A DNA stretch of 64,000 nt from Acidimicrobiaceae bacterium (GCA_002709645.1 PAQG01000048.1:26076-90075), one strand, 5' to 3'. Positions 17,539-26,559 are shown, counted from the first letter of the stretch. Made by a program: numbers and translations. The notes: generated by a model from the letters alone, not told the origin.

Positions 17539-18060
17539 ATGACTCTACTAATCAAGAGAAAGAATGATGTATTGACAGACCATGTTCTAGATGCCCTATC
17601 CAAAGCTCAGGCAGATTTTGAAGTCATTGATTGTGACCCTGACCTTGCAGATACAACTGCTTTTTGTAATCACTATGGTTATGCGTTAGATGAATCAGCT
17701 AACGCAATTCTAGTTGCAGGGAAAGGAGACCCTCCTTCTTTTGCAATGTGTGTCATCTTGGCAACAACGAAAATTGATGTCAATAAAGTCGTTCGACAAA
17801 AATTAGGCACAAGAAAAGCCTCCTTCGCTACCCCCGAATCAACCATTGAAATAACAGGTATGACACTTGGAGGAGTCACCCCATTTGGTCTACCCGAAGG
17901 CCTCCCTTTATGGATAGATAGTCGCGTAATGGAATGTGAAAAAGTGATTGTGGGTGGAGGGTCACGTTCAAGAAAGGTCTATCTGGATCCAGCTGGTCTG
18001 ATTAACCTTCCCAATACAGAAATCGTGGTTGGGCTAGCAAAGCCAAGGCCTGAGAATTAA
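17539..18060 (+). CDS. YbaK/EbsC-family aminoacyl-tRNA editing-like protein
   Basis: A 173-residue single-domain protein of the YbaK/ProX family, which hydrolyses mischarged tRNAs such as Ala- or Cys-tRNA-Pro in trans. The family marks are the conserved Lys in 'VVRQKLGTRKASFATPE', the 'TGMTLGGVTPFGLP' loop and 'VIVGGGSRSRKVYLDP'. The usual first Lys segment reads 'ANAILVAGKGDPPSFAMCVI'. Many actinobacteria have such stand-alone copies; the exact specificity is unknown. It ends 3 nt before the convergent PPOX-type gene. Confidence 0.86.
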   Translation: MTLLIKRKNDVLTDHVLDALSKAQADFEVIDCDPDLADTTAFCNHYGYALDESANAILVAGKGDPPSFAMCVILATTKIDVNKVVRQKLGTRKASFATPESTIEITGMTLGGVTPFGLPEGLPLWIDSRVMECEKVIVGGGSRSRKVYLDPAGLINLPNTEIVVGLAKPRPEN

Positions 18061-18063
18061 CCC

Positions 18064-18453
18064 CTAATGGTTCACAGTGATAATCACGGCACAACTTGAA
18101 GAATCACTTGCTCTGAAAAATGTTTTGATTTTTCCGAAGAAGACAATCAGTAAATACTGGAAACCGTATTTCTCTCTGATCGCATTTTGGACATTCTGAA
18201 AGTCATCACCATAAGCCAATCGAGCCACACCAAAAATAGGTTCAGATCCTTCAATCAGAATTCCACGGGAATTGCAAGGTTGGAGTTCTACCTGTGGCGT
18301 ATGGGAAATCCTTTTTGCTTTCCAAGATGTTGCTTCGGTCGTGAACCCTACATTTTCTTCGCCAAGGTTCGCTATCCAGACGGGGCAGTTTTTCCTCCGC
18401 CCATTTTTCGTAAAAGTCGTTAACGAAACGTAACTATTCTCATGTATAGGCAT
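18064..18453 (-). CDS. PPOX-class F420-dependent oxidoreductase (FDOR-B-like)
   Basis: A 129-residue split-barrel protein of the pyridoxamine-phosphate-oxidase-like class. It has 'SYVSLTTFTKNGRRKNCPVWI' near the start, abbreviated here to LTTFTKNGRRKNCPVW, then 'FTTEATSWKAKRISHTPQVEL' in its middle, and a C-terminal 'REKYGFQYLLIVFFGKI'. This arrangement matches the short actinobacterial group annotated as F420-binding. The substrate is unknown. Confidence 0.82.
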   Translation of the reverse strand: MPIHENSYVSLTTFTKNGRRKNCPVWIANLGEENVGFTTEATSWKAKRISHTPQVELQPCNSRGILIEGSEPIFGVARLAYGDDFQNVQNAIREKYGFQYLLIVFFGKIKTFFRASDSSSCAVIITVNH

Positions 18454-18579
18454 ATCTTTCCGATCAGTGGGTTTCTAACCCTAATGCATGACTCTTTGTT
18501 CAATATAAGTTTAAATAAGTAGGCGAAGAAATTCACCTTTGGTAAATTAGTCAAGTAGATTTTGGTAGGAGGCAAAGAC

Positions 18580-19128
18580 ATGAAAACACTTTTGCGGTTT
18601 GTGGTTTCTCTAGCGTTCTCTTCACTAGATGAAGGGCAAGGAACTACCCTGACTCGTTCAACAGGAAGGACTACGTCGAACCCAGAAGGACCTATTAGGA
18701 AATTGCCTATTCCAGCCCCCATGCCAGTCCCCGCTGATTCCCTTATACGCCCAATCCCAGAGGGTGACCCCTTACCCTTCGGGGCAGTGACAACAATCAT
18801 CAGCTCCAACGGAATAACTTTGGGTGGCGAAACAATGATTACAGAAGTAGTAGGAAACCCTTTAGATAATTTAACAACAGAAGGAACTGGATCCTCGGCA
18901 GTCAGCTCGGATCAGGAAACACACCGCGATAACCTTGCCCTTATTAGAGGTCTTGACCCCTACAGCGTTACCCGACTAAATGATCAAGGAATCGTTAACT
19001 TTGCCCAATTTGCTGCACTCACAGATATAGAAGTCGCAGGTATTGAAGAAGCATACGATCTACCGGGTTGTTTTAATCGTTTCAGTTGGCGTTATCAAGC
19101 GCAACAATTGCATCAAGAACGCGAATAG
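18580..19128 (+). CDS. Pro/Thr-rich protein with C-terminal helix-hairpin-helix (DUF4332-like) domain
   Basis: 182 residues. The N-terminal 115 residues are low in structure and rich in Pro, Thr, Gly and Ser. The last 60 residues form a clear helix-hairpin-helix unit: 'DNLALIRGLDPYSVTRLNDQGI', cited by its ends DNLALIRGLD and LNDQGI, then 'NFAQFAALTDIEVAGIEE' and 'FSWRYQAQQL'. The pattern resembles the DNA-binding-like domain found in DUF4332 proteins and at the C-termini of some ribosomal and NADH dehydrogenase proteins. The ATG at 18580 has AGGAGG 7 nt before it; an upstream TTG at 18562 is less likely. Function unknown. Confidence 0.65.
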   Translation: MKTLLRFVVSLAFSSLDEGQGTTLTRSTGRTTSNPEGPIRKLPIPAPMPVPADSLIRPIPEGDPLPFGAVTTIISSNGITLGGETMITEVVGNPLDNLTTEGTGSSAVSSDQETHRDNLALIRGLDPYSVTRLNDQGIVNFAQFAALTDIEVAGIEEAYDLPGCFNRFSWRYQAQQLHQERE

Positions 19129-19146
19129 TCAAAGAATTAAATCAGA

Positions 19147-19341
19147 TTACGCTACGGCGCAAGTCATATCCTCGCCACAACACAACGGAGACTTAATCTT
19201 CCCGTACTCATTGGGGCATTTAGATACCTGAACTGTTGACCCATCATCACGAGTAAGGACATCATTTTCTAAGGGAGAACCGCAAGCTCCACAAGAAGCG
19301 TTAACAGTCATTCCACACGAGGAACATTCATAGGTAGGCAT
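19147..19341 (-). CDS. Small zinc-ribbon protein
   Basis: A 64-residue protein with four pairs of Cys: 'CSSC', 'CGAC', a single Cys in 'VSKCPNEYGKIKSP' and 'LCC', plus one Cys near the end. It probably binds one or two zinc ions. The start is the ATG giving 'MPTYECSSCGM'; a TTG two codons upstream is possible. No function is recognised. The motif 'GKIKSPLCCGEDM' looks strongly conserved in character, and very small proteins of this type are familiar from marine microbes, but that is recollection and was not searched. Confidence 0.65.
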   Translation of the reverse strand: MPTYECSSCGMTVNASCGACGSPLENDVLTRDDGSTVQVSKCPNEYGKIKSPLCCGEDMTCAVA

Positions 19342-19473
19342 AAGCAATCCAATCTATATTGGGTACAAGAAAAAGATCGCCTATAGGAAGCTGCTAGAAG
19401 TGAATCTTTATGTGGAATACAGGCAAAATGTGATAGCTTCACCTACGAAACGTAGACCCGAATAGGGAGGATA

Positions 19474-20256
19474 ATGGCAGAAAGGTACGGGACACATGAG
19501 GACGAAGCAGGAATGGAACGCGAACGCTTAGCAATGCTCGCAGCGGTTCGGGACCCCAAAACATTCGCAGTATTTGAAAGAATTGGCGTTTCTGAAGGGA
19601 TGCATGTCCTAGAGGTGGGGGCTGGGACAGGGAGTGTGAGCGGTTGGCTATCCAAAAAAGTTGGAGATGTAGGCAAAGTCCTTTCCATAGATATAGATCT
19701 TCAGTTCCATGCTGGCATGCCCGACAACGTTGAAGTCAAGAAACTTGATATTGAGAGCGAATCGATTCCGAAAGAGACGTTTGACATCATTCATGCTCGG
19801 GCTGTCCTGCAGCACCTTCCTAGCCGAGAAGAGGTTATTCCTAAACTGATACAAGGATTGAAGCCGGGTGGTTGGCTAGTGCTTGAAGATGGGCAGTTCA
19901 CCGGATTTGGCGAGCAAAGCTTAGCGGAACCATATAAGACAATTCATCAGATTATGGCAGTGGGAAGCCGAGAAAAGTGGAGAGAACCAAATTTCGGTCT
20001 ACACATTTTGGATAGATTCCGATCAAATGGATTAACCGATCTTGATGTTATCGGCGATGTTTGGGCTATGCGTCCTAACGAGCCCAGTGGAGAGTGGTGG
20101 TTTCTTGCCTTAGAAAGAGCGATACCGCGGCTAGTTGAAGCCGGATTGATGACACTAACTGATGAGCAAAATATCTTAAAGCAGGTCCGAGAACCTAGTT
20201 TTATTATGATAAGCCCAGTTTCGATTATCACGATTGGCCGAAAGCCAAGAACGTAA
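19474..20256 (+). CDS. SAM-dependent class I methyltransferase
   Basis: A 260-residue Rossmann-like methyltransferase. Motif I is 'VLEVGAGTGSVSGWL' (about residues 45-59), followed by an acidic ribose-binding 'LSIDIDLQF', 'FDIIHARAVLQHLPSREE' (motif IV region) and 'LKPGGWLVLED' (motif V/VI). A short N-terminal helix segment precedes the core. Target not readable. The GGGAGG at 19464-19469 precedes the ATG. It opens the plus-strand part of the 19.4-26.5 kb metabolic block. Confidence 0.87.
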   Translation: MAERYGTHEDEAGMERERLAMLAAVRDPKTFAVFERIGVSEGMHVLEVGAGTGSVSGWLSKKVGDVGKVLSIDIDLQFHAGMPDNVEVKKLDIESESIPKETFDIIHARAVLQHLPSREEVIPKLIQGLKPGGWLVLEDGQFTGFGEQSLAEPYKTIHQIMAVGSREKWREPNFGLHILDRFRSNGLTDLDVIGDVWAMRPNEPSGEWWFLALERAIPRLVEAGLMTLTDEQNILKQVREPSFIMISPVSIITIGRKPRT

Positions 20257-20294
20257 CCTGGGAAGGGCAGCAAAGATTAAGTTAGAAAGACAGT

Positions 20295-21140
20295 CTAAGT
20301 ATCCGTTAAACCTGTTTTACCTGCTTCTCTCATAAAAGGGACACTAGTTGTATGCGCGGGTTCAGTCGCTTTAGATCCTGTGGTAAAACCTGCGTCAACT
20401 GTTAAACAATGGCCATTTGTATACCCTGACTCGTCCGAGGCTAGGAATAACGCAGCGTTTGCGACATCTTCAGCTGTTCCAGCGCGACCCTTTAGTGGGG
20501 AATTCTGAGCCAGAGTATCGCGGATCTTATCCAATGCTTGAAAGTCTCCAAGATGAGCTTGGGCGGCAAGAGGGGTAACGACACCACTTGGAGCAATGCA
20601 ATTAACTCGAACACCGTAACGACATAACTCAGCGGCTGAGTTCTTCGTAAGCCCTACGATTGCATGTTTCGCAGCTGCATAAGCGTGTGGACCAAAACCT
20701 CCATTTACGCCAGCAGTACTTGCAAGATTGATTATCGAACCACCTTCTTGTTGTTTCATTTTTTTCGCCGCATGCTTAATTCCCAGAAAAGTTCCTGAAA
20801 CTAAAACATCGAATGTTTTTTGAAATTGGTCAAGTTCGATTTCGTCAATTGGACCCCGCGCTCCGACAATTCCAGCATTATTCATCATCACGTCTAATCT
20901 CCCGTTAATCGCAATAGCTTCTCCAATTAATTCAGCTACTTGATCTTCTTGGGTGACATCGCACAAAGCAAATGTTGCACCCTCGCCTAAACGCTCAGCG
21001 ACAGATTCTCCTAAATCCTCTTGAATGTCTCCGAGGATGACCTGAGCTCCTTGCTCCACAAACATTTGCGCAGTTGCTTCCCCGATTCCGCTTGATCCAC
21101 CTGTGATAACTGCTACTTTGCCGTCTAGTCTTAAAGTCAT
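20295..21140 (-). CDS. Classical SDR oxidoreductase
   Basis: A 281-residue classical SDR with 'TGGSSGIGEATA' (residues 13-24), 'NNAGIVG', Ser in 'NLASTAGVNGG' and Tyr/Lys in 'YAAAKHAIVGLT'. The 'VNCIAPSGVVTPL' and 'LASDESGYTNGHCLTVDAG' ends are those of cyclopentanol or 3-alpha-hydroxysteroid dehydrogenase-like enzymes. A 25-residue tail (EPAHTTSVPFMREAGKTG) extends beyond the usual end. It is the only minus-strand gene inside an otherwise plus-strand metabolic block and is divergent from the cupin gene. Confidence 0.88.
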   Translation of the reverse strand: MTLRLDGKVAVITGGSSGIGEATAQMFVEQGAQVILGDIQEDLGESVAERLGEGATFALCDVTQEDQVAELIGEAIAINGRLDVMMNNAGIVGARGPIDEIELDQFQKTFDVLVSGTFLGIKHAAKKMKQQEGGSIINLASTAGVNGGFGPHAYAAAKHAIVGLTKNSAAELCRYGVRVNCIAPSGVVTPLAAQAHLGDFQALDKIRDTLAQNSPLKGRAGTAEDVANAALFLASDESGYTNGHCLTVDAGFTTGSKATEPAHTTSVPFMREAGKTGLTDT

Positions 21141-21206
21141 TTCTCTAATTTAGCAAGAGCGTCGCCACTATTTCTTGCTAAATTGGAGAAACCGTGAAAG
21201 GCAGAC

Positions 21207-21680
21207 ATGGACACAGAACAAAAAAAAGATAATTCCCGAAAAATAACAACCGAAGATATATCTAGTGAACTTCAAAGACGTGGGCATATCGTGACGTCAT
21301 GGGAGGGAATAGGTGGTATCACGCTTCCTACAGAAGCTATAGCAACCATGTACAAAATAGGATTACCAGAAAACCCTGAAGCTCCGACGGTCTTCAAGAT
21401 GAATTTCCCCCCTGGTTGCACAATTGAATCACATACCCATGCTTGCGACTATTCTGAGATCGTCCTAGAAGGCTCTCAGATGATAGGTAGGACATGGCTG
21501 TACCCAGGTGATGTGCGCATTGGATTAGCTAATCGTGGTTATGGTCCGCTCGTAGCAGGGCCGGAAGGAGCTACCGTTCTAGTTATCTTCGCCGATAGCC
21601 AATGGCCAGGAATCCCACTCGGGAAAGGGGCCGGAGATACACTCGGCACAAATGAAATAACGGACCGATTTGAAGCCTGA
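21207..21680 (+). CDS. Cupin domain protein
   Basis: A 157-residue single cupin barrel. Motif 1 metal ligands are in 'GCTIESHTHACDYSEIVLEG' (HxH then Glu), and motif 2 is less complete around 'GPEGATVLVIFA' without a clear second-motif His. It may bind a metal and act as a dioxygenase, isomerase or ligand sensor. Position immediately upstream of, and overlapping, a MaoC-like gene suggests it works on the same substrate. AAAGGCAG precedes the ATG. Confidence 0.75.
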   Translation: MDTEQKKDNSRKITTEDISSELQRRGHIVTSWEGIGGITLPTEAIATMYKIGLPENPEAPTVFKMNFPPGCTIESHTHACDYSEIVLEGSQMIGRTWLYPGDVRIGLANRGYGPLVAGPEGATVLVIFADSQWPGIPLGKGAGDTLGTNEITDRFEA

Positions 21681-22581
21681 AAACGAAAAACAAATACACA
21701 AGAGACAACCCTGGGTCTCGTCAGTGACATATGACGCAATTAAACATTTCGTTTGGGGGATAGGTGACAACAACCCATTATGGGCTACTTCAGCGCCTCC
21801 TTCATTCGTGTATGCGATTGATGAAACTACCATCGCTCCAGGATATAAAGACCACCAGCGCCATTACGAATCTGTCATTTTGGAATGGTTTCAACCATTT
21901 ACAATTGGTGAAAAAATTCACACAGAACAGTCATGCGAAAAAGAAGTCTTCGAAGACGATAAGAGCATTTTTCATCAAACTGGGAAAACAAGATTTATCA
22001 CCGAAACGGGTAAGGTCCTAGCTGAATCTACTGTAGTTTGCCGACGGGATATGATGCCGTTACCGGAACCAGAGAACCGCCCAGAAATCCGATACTCAGA
22101 GGAAGAGTTAACAGCTATAGAAAGAAAAATACTTGTAGAACAAAGGCGCGGACCTAAACCGAGATTTTGGGAAGATACGAAAAATGGAGAAGAATTAGGC
22201 AACGTTACTAAAGGGCCACTCAGCATTATGGACATCGTTGCATGGTGTTCAGGGACACAAGGTGCGCCAAACAACTCCAAAGATTTTAGTACTGGCGGAC
22301 TGCTAACTCAGGCAGCGACAGGCCCACAATTAACCTCTTGGCTTATCCACTTAATAACAAACTGGCTGGGAGACCATGGAACGCTAGTCCGGTTGGAGGC
22401 CAATCTTGGAGGGAGTCCTCTTTTAGGAAGCACAACGACAATCTCTGGGGCAGTCACGAACCTAGGAAAAAATGAAGATGCATCATGGTGTGAGCTCTCC
22501 ATCCAGGGCCACCTGCAGAACTTCGAGCGTATCATTGATGGAACAGCGATTGTGCATTTGCCAAGCAAAGAGAACCAGTAG
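21670..22581 (+). CDS. MaoC-like two-domain dehydratase homologue (short paralogue)
   Basis: 303 residues in two hot-dog units. The N-terminal FAS1-like unit has 'YDAIKHFVWGIGDNNPLW' then 'APPSFVYAIDETTIAPG'. The C-terminal MaoC-like unit starts near residue 165 ('KNGEELGNVTKGPLS'). The segment 'VAWCSGTQGAPNNS' replaces the corresponding 'YTGAQGALHYGG' of its longer paralogue at 23728, so the His there is absent. The start is TTG at 21670, overlapping the cupin stop by 11 nt; no better start fits the homologous N-terminus. It may need the longer paralogue as a partner for (R)-enoyl-CoA hydration. Confidence 0.75.
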   Translation: MKPENEKQIHKRQPWVSSVTYDAIKHFVWGIGDNNPLWATSAPPSFVYAIDETTIAPGYKDHQRHYESVILEWFQPFTIGEKIHTEQSCEKEVFEDDKSIFHQTGKTRFITETGKVLAESTVVCRRDMMPLPEPENRPEIRYSEEELTAIERKILVEQRRGPKPRFWEDTKNGEELGNVTKGPLSIMDIVAWCSGTQGAPNNSKDFSTGGLLTQAATGPQLTSWLIHLITNWLGDHGTLVRLEANLGGSPLLGSTTTISGAVTNLGKNEDASWCELSIQGHLQNFERIIDGTAIVHLPSKENQ

Positions 22582-22665
22582 ACAGGTCAGCGAGGCCTAA
22601 AAACATGAAGGGATCTGGACTACGTTGAAAGAAGAAGTAAGCTGGCTCGAGAAGGGAATCTAAGA

Positions 22666-23724
22666 GTGAAATTCGGAATCATTGAGATATCGCAACCAGA
22701 TAAAAGTCGAGAAGAATACCCATTTCGAGAGATACATGAACGGGTAACGAAAGAGGTAATTGAAGCAGATGAACGAGGATACGACATGTGCTGGATTGCT
22801 GAACATCACGCCAGTACGGGATATGGAATACTTCCAGACCCACTGCTATACGTGGCATACCTTGCTTCACAAACCAAAAACATCACTCTATGCAGCGGGG
22901 TGATGGTTGCTCCATTGCACAACCCTGTTCGTCTTGTTGAAAATATTGCGTTCGTTGACATCCTCACCAATGGACGAGTTGCTTTCGGTATTGGTTCAGG
23001 GTATCGAGAACACGAATTCAAAGCCTTAGGAGCTGATTTCGAGAATAGAAGGAAATATCAGGCTGAAGCTCTTGAAGTCATGATGGAGCTTTTTCATACA
23101 CATCAGATTGACCATCAAGGAACGTATCTTCCTAACTACAAAATCACTGGGGATTATGAAATCCTGCCACGCCCCGTTCAACTCCCGCACCCGCCCATGT
23201 ACATGGGTGCATCAAGTGATGAATCAATTGAGAACTGCGCAAAGTATGGACTTGGACTGCTAACGTCAACACTTACTCCGATTCAAGAGCTTGTTCCAAA
23301 GTGTCAGCATTACTTACAGAAATGTGAAGAGACAGAAAGCCCCTATAACGCTAATCCAGGACATGGAACTATTGGTATAGGCCGGATGGTTTATGTTGCT
23401 GATACTGACGAGCAAGCTAAAGAAGAAGCTTCAGAATCAGTTTGTAAACACGTGGATTCATTCACTGGTGCCGCTTCCTCTGGATATCTAGGAAAAGTAT
23501 CTAATTCCAGTCAAGAGGAACTTCATGGTGCCAGCTATGAACAGCTTCGTGAAGATACGATTATCTATGGCTCTCCAGAAAGCGTTATTGAGAAGATTAA
23601 ATACATGGAAGAAGTTACAGGAGCTGATTCATTAATCCTGCACTTCCCCCCATATAACACACGTGAACAAAATGCTCGCGTTCTCGCTCAATTCGCTGAA
23701 GATGTTATCCCAAAGTTCCGATAA
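22666..23724 (+). CDS. LLM-class flavin/F420-dependent monooxygenase
   Basis: A 352-residue bacterial-luciferase-like TIM barrel. It has 'YDMCWIAEHHASTGYGILPDPL' near residue 46, abbreviated to CWIAEHHASTGYG, then 'TLCSGVMVAPLHNPVRLVE', 'DILTNGRVAFGIGSGYREHEF' and 'MYMGASSDESIENCAKYG'. The 'AEHH' motif and overall length match alkanal monooxygenase-like enzymes, which use reduced FMN or F420. GTG start, with no obvious Shine-Dalgarno. It sits between two MaoC-like genes, 3 nt before the second, so all three are likely one transcript. Confidence 0.87.
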   Translation: MKFGIIEISQPDKSREEYPFREIHERVTKEVIEADERGYDMCWIAEHHASTGYGILPDPLLYVAYLASQTKNITLCSGVMVAPLHNPVRLVENIAFVDILTNGRVAFGIGSGYREHEFKALGADFENRRKYQAEALEVMMELFHTHQIDHQGTYLPNYKITGDYEILPRPVQLPHPPMYMGASSDESIENCAKYGLGLLTSTLTPIQELVPKCQHYLQKCEETESPYNANPGHGTIGIGRMVYVADTDEQAKEEASESVCKHVDSFTGAASSGYLGKVSNSSQEELHGASYEQLREDTIIYGSPESVIEKIKYMEEVTGADSLILHFPPYNTREQNARVLAQFAEDVIPKFR

Positions 23725-23727
23725 GTC

Positions 23728-24897
23728 GTGTCAGTGACCCCTGAACGCTGGGGAGTAATTGACGAAACTTCGATCAATGAAGCCCGTGAACTTCTCGGCG
23801 TGCCCCTTAGGCGTGACCGAATGCAGTGGAATGCTGTAGCAACCCAAGACGCTATTCGCCAGTTCGCAGATGGCGTTGGAGACCCGAACCCATTATGGCG
23901 TGATTCAGAATACGCTGCACAAACTAGGTGGGGCAGTATTCTTGCACCTCCGTCTTTTCTTTATTCAGTAGATGCAACAATTGTCGCTCCTAAATTGCCG
24001 GGAGTTCAATGGATCTATGCTGGGACACGGTGGCGCTGGTATGACGTTATACGAGCAAATGATGAGTTTGATGTCTCAGTGGTATTTACAAAAATGGAAG
24101 AGAAAACTGGGCGGAGATTCGGAATCTGGGTTTTGCAAACAGGTGAGATTACATACCGGCTAAAAGATGGCAGTTTGCTCTGCATGGCTGAAGGGCGTGT
24201 CGCCCGGACACCCCGCAGGGAAAAACGGAAATTGAAAAAGAAATCACTCAAACGGGAAAAACTGCCTAAAGTCACGTACACCCCAGAATTGAAAAATAAA
24301 ACAACTGAGACCGGTGCAACGCCCATCTGGGAAAGTGTCAATATTGGTGACGTTATCGGACCTATTTCTCAAATATTAACGCTGAATAGGATCTTTCAAT
24401 GGTATACGGGGGCACAAGGGGCACTTCATTATGGTGGAGCGCATGGAGATGCAGTTCGGTACCGAAATCGGCATGATGATTACGAAATCAATAAAGAAAC
24501 CGGAGCGAAAGATTCTGCCGCTCGAGGCCACTTCTCATCCAAAGAAGGAAAAGATGTAGGTATGGGTGGGGCATATGACGTTGGACTTCACCGAATAGCT
24601 TGGGTCATAGAAATGCTTACAGACTGGATGGGTGTTGAGGGGCATTTGGCGGAAGTTGATATTGATGTCCTGAAGCCAAACATTGTCGGCCATATAACCT
24701 ATTTCACCGCTGAAGTAACCAAAAAATGGTTTGAGGAACACCCCTTCGTGGCTTTAAGAATTCAAGGGAAAAACCAATTTAGTGAAATCACCACAGAAGG
24801 AACTGCAATTGTTGCTTTACCAGCAGAAGAGTATGGCCCAGTTGCACTTCCATTGTTTGGTGGGAATCCAAAACGCTGGGTAGAAAACATAAAATAA
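23728..24897 (+). CDS. MaoC-like two-domain dehydratase homologue (long paralogue)
   Basis: 389 residues. The N-terminal FAS1-like unit shows 'IRQFADGVGDPNPLWRDSEYA' and 'LAPPSFLYSVDATIVAP', with Trp in the place of the classical hydratase His. The C-terminal unit carries 'ILTLNRIFQWYTGAQGALHYGG' (cited as WYTGAQGALHYGG) and 'GAYDVGLHRIAWVIEMLTDW'. A Lys/Arg-rich linker joins the two halves around residues 165-180. The GTG start lies 3 nt after the LLM stop. Likely role: hydration of an acyl-CoA made by the CoA ligase that follows 21 nt downstream. Confidence 0.78.
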   Translation: MSVTPERWGVIDETSINEARELLGVPLRRDRMQWNAVATQDAIRQFADGVGDPNPLWRDSEYAAQTRWGSILAPPSFLYSVDATIVAPKLPGVQWIYAGTRWRWYDVIRANDEFDVSVVFTKMEEKTGRRFGIWVLQTGEITYRLKDGSLLCMAEGRVARTPRREKRKLKKKSLKREKLPKVTYTPELKNKTTETGATPIWESVNIGDVIGPISQILTLNRIFQWYTGAQGALHYGGAHGDAVRYRNRHDDYEINKETGAKDSAARGHFSSKEGKDVGMGGAYDVGLHRIAWVIEMLTDWMGVEGHLAEVDIDVLKPNIVGHITYFTAEVTKKWFEEHPFVALRIQGKNQFSEITTEGTAIVALPAEEYGPVALPLFGGNPKRWVENIK

Positions 24898-24918
24898 TTA
24901 AATCAAGAATGGACGAAG

Positions 24919-26499
24919 ATGGAACTAAATGGAATTGAGATTGAACACACCAATATGCGTGATGTTTTTCTTGCCCGCACTGCATTAGGTACTAAACCTT
25001 TATTGATATGTGATGGAGAAACCCTCACCTATCAAGATGCACACGAGCGATCAAATCGAGTTGCCAGCACACTCACCGGATATGGAGTAAAAAAGGGAGA
25101 TGTCGTAGCAACCTTCATGTATAACTCAATTGATCATGCAGCAGTTTGGTATGCGTGTGTCAAACTCGGAGCGATCTTCGCTTCACTCAACGTCTCGCTT
25201 GCCCCGAATGAACTCGTCTATAGTCTCGGCGACACTAACGCAAAGGTGGTCATTGTTGATAATGACCTTTTAGACGTATACAAAGAGGCACAACCCAATT
25301 TTGCTCACCAACCCATAGAAATCCTCTGGCGAGGTTCGCAATCAAACAATCTCATTCCATTTGAAACCCTGTATGACGGCGAAGACACTCTTCCATCAGT
25401 GGAGATAGCCCCGAACGATCCAATGTCCATAATCTACACCGGTGGTAGCACTAGCATGCCTAAAGGGGTTCTCGCACCACACCTGCACTACATCGGAGCA
25501 GCTGAACGATACAAAGAAATTACCCAATCGCAACCCGATGACGTCCATTTCGCTAACTCACATTTTTTTCACGTCGGAGGGCAGCAATTTGGAGTGATGG
25601 GTCCCCTGTATTGCGGGACTACAGGAGTTATGACGAAATGGTTCAGTGTTTCCAACTACTGGGATATAGCAAGAGAAACAGAAGCTACGATCATTGACCC
25701 CATTGGAACAATGATTTCTGCATTGCTAACGCGTGAACCATCAGCGCAAGACCGCGACCACAAAGTAAGGGTCGGGATAGGTATCGCTTCCGGACAAGTA
25801 CGTTCATCATTTAGAAAAGAATTCGAAGAACGATTCGGAGTTCCGCTTCTCGAAGTCTACGCAATGACCGAAGTCGGTGTTCTACTCTGTAGCGAACGAT
25901 TAGATGACAAGACAGAAGACAGTTGCGGAAAAACATATGGATGGGCTGACATATCTATTGTTGATGAGAATGATTGCCCTGTCCCGATAGGGGAGCAAGG
26001 TCAAATATTACTTCGCCCTAACGGAGCGAATTGTTTCATGTTGGAATACATCAACAAGCCCAAAGAAACAATTCAAGCATGGCGAAACCTTTGGTATCAC
26101 AGCGGGGATATCGGTTATTTAGATAAGGAAGGGTATTTACATTTCGTTGGGAGGCAGGCCCATTGGGTTCGTGTGCGAGGAGAGAATGTTTCGGCCTTTG
26201 AAGTAGAGAAAGTTCTTACCGAACATGAAAGCGTTAAGGACTGTGCGATTGTTGGTGTTCCTGGCGATCTCGGAGAAGAAGATATCAAAGCGTATATTCA
26301 CTTGGAAGAAAACACTGACTTAGACCCTTCGGATATCATCGCTTGGTGTGAGGAGCGTCTCGCATATTTTAAAGTTCCTAGATTTGTTGAGTTCGTAACA
26401 GAATTTCCAAGGACGATAACTAAACAGGAGATTGAACGTCATGCTTTACGAGAGCGAGGCAGGGGCGATTCCTGGGACCGGCTTAATGAGCAAAATTGA
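24919..26499 (+). CDS. ATP-dependent acyl-CoA ligase (AMP-binding family, CaiC-like)
   Basis: A 526-residue class I adenylate-forming enzyme that activates a carboxylic acid as acyl-AMP and transfers it to CoA. Core motifs: the P-loop 'IIYTGGSTSMPKGV' (about residues 172-185), 'YAMTEVGVLL', 'WYHSGDIGYLDKEG' and the hinge 'GRQAHWVRVRGENVSAFEVE'. The C-terminal catalytic Lys is probably in 'FPRTITKQEIER'. The C-terminus 'LRERGRGDSWDR' resembles crotonobetaine/carnitine-CoA ligase-like proteins. The substrate is not known. It ends the plus-strand run cupin-MaoC-LLM-MaoC-ligase. Confidence 0.9.
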   Translation: MELNGIEIEHTNMRDVFLARTALGTKPLLICDGETLTYQDAHERSNRVASTLTGYGVKKGDVVATFMYNSIDHAAVWYACVKLGAIFASLNVSLAPNELVYSLGDTNAKVVIVDNDLLDVYKEAQPNFAHQPIEILWRGSQSNNLIPFETLYDGEDTLPSVEIAPNDPMSIIYTGGSTSMPKGVLAPHLHYIGAAERYKEITQSQPDDVHFANSHFFHVGGQQFGVMGPLYCGTTGVMTKWFSVSNYWDIARETEATIIDPIGTMISALLTREPSAQDRDHKVRVGIGIASGQVRSSFRKEFEERFGVPLLEVYAMTEVGVLLCSERLDDKTEDSCGKTYGWADISIVDENDCPVPIGEQGQILLRPNGANCFMLEYINKPKETIQAWRNLWYHSGDIGYLDKEGYLHFVGRQAHWVRVRGENVSAFEVEKVLTEHESVKDCAIVGVPGDLGEEDIKAYIHLEENTDLDPSDIIAWCEERLAYFKVPRFVEFVTEFPRTITKQEIERHALRERGRGDSWDRLNEQN

Positions 26500-26559
26500 A
26501 AAACAACGAAATAGAAAATAAGTTCTTTTTTCTGTTTCTGTGATAGCTTGAAACGACTG

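Noticed and set aside
18420..18809. 129-codon minus-strand open frame
   Set aside because: It overlaps the start of the PPOX gene and the Pro/Thr-rich part of the HhH protein; the plus-strand gene has a good AGGAGG and a recognisable domain.
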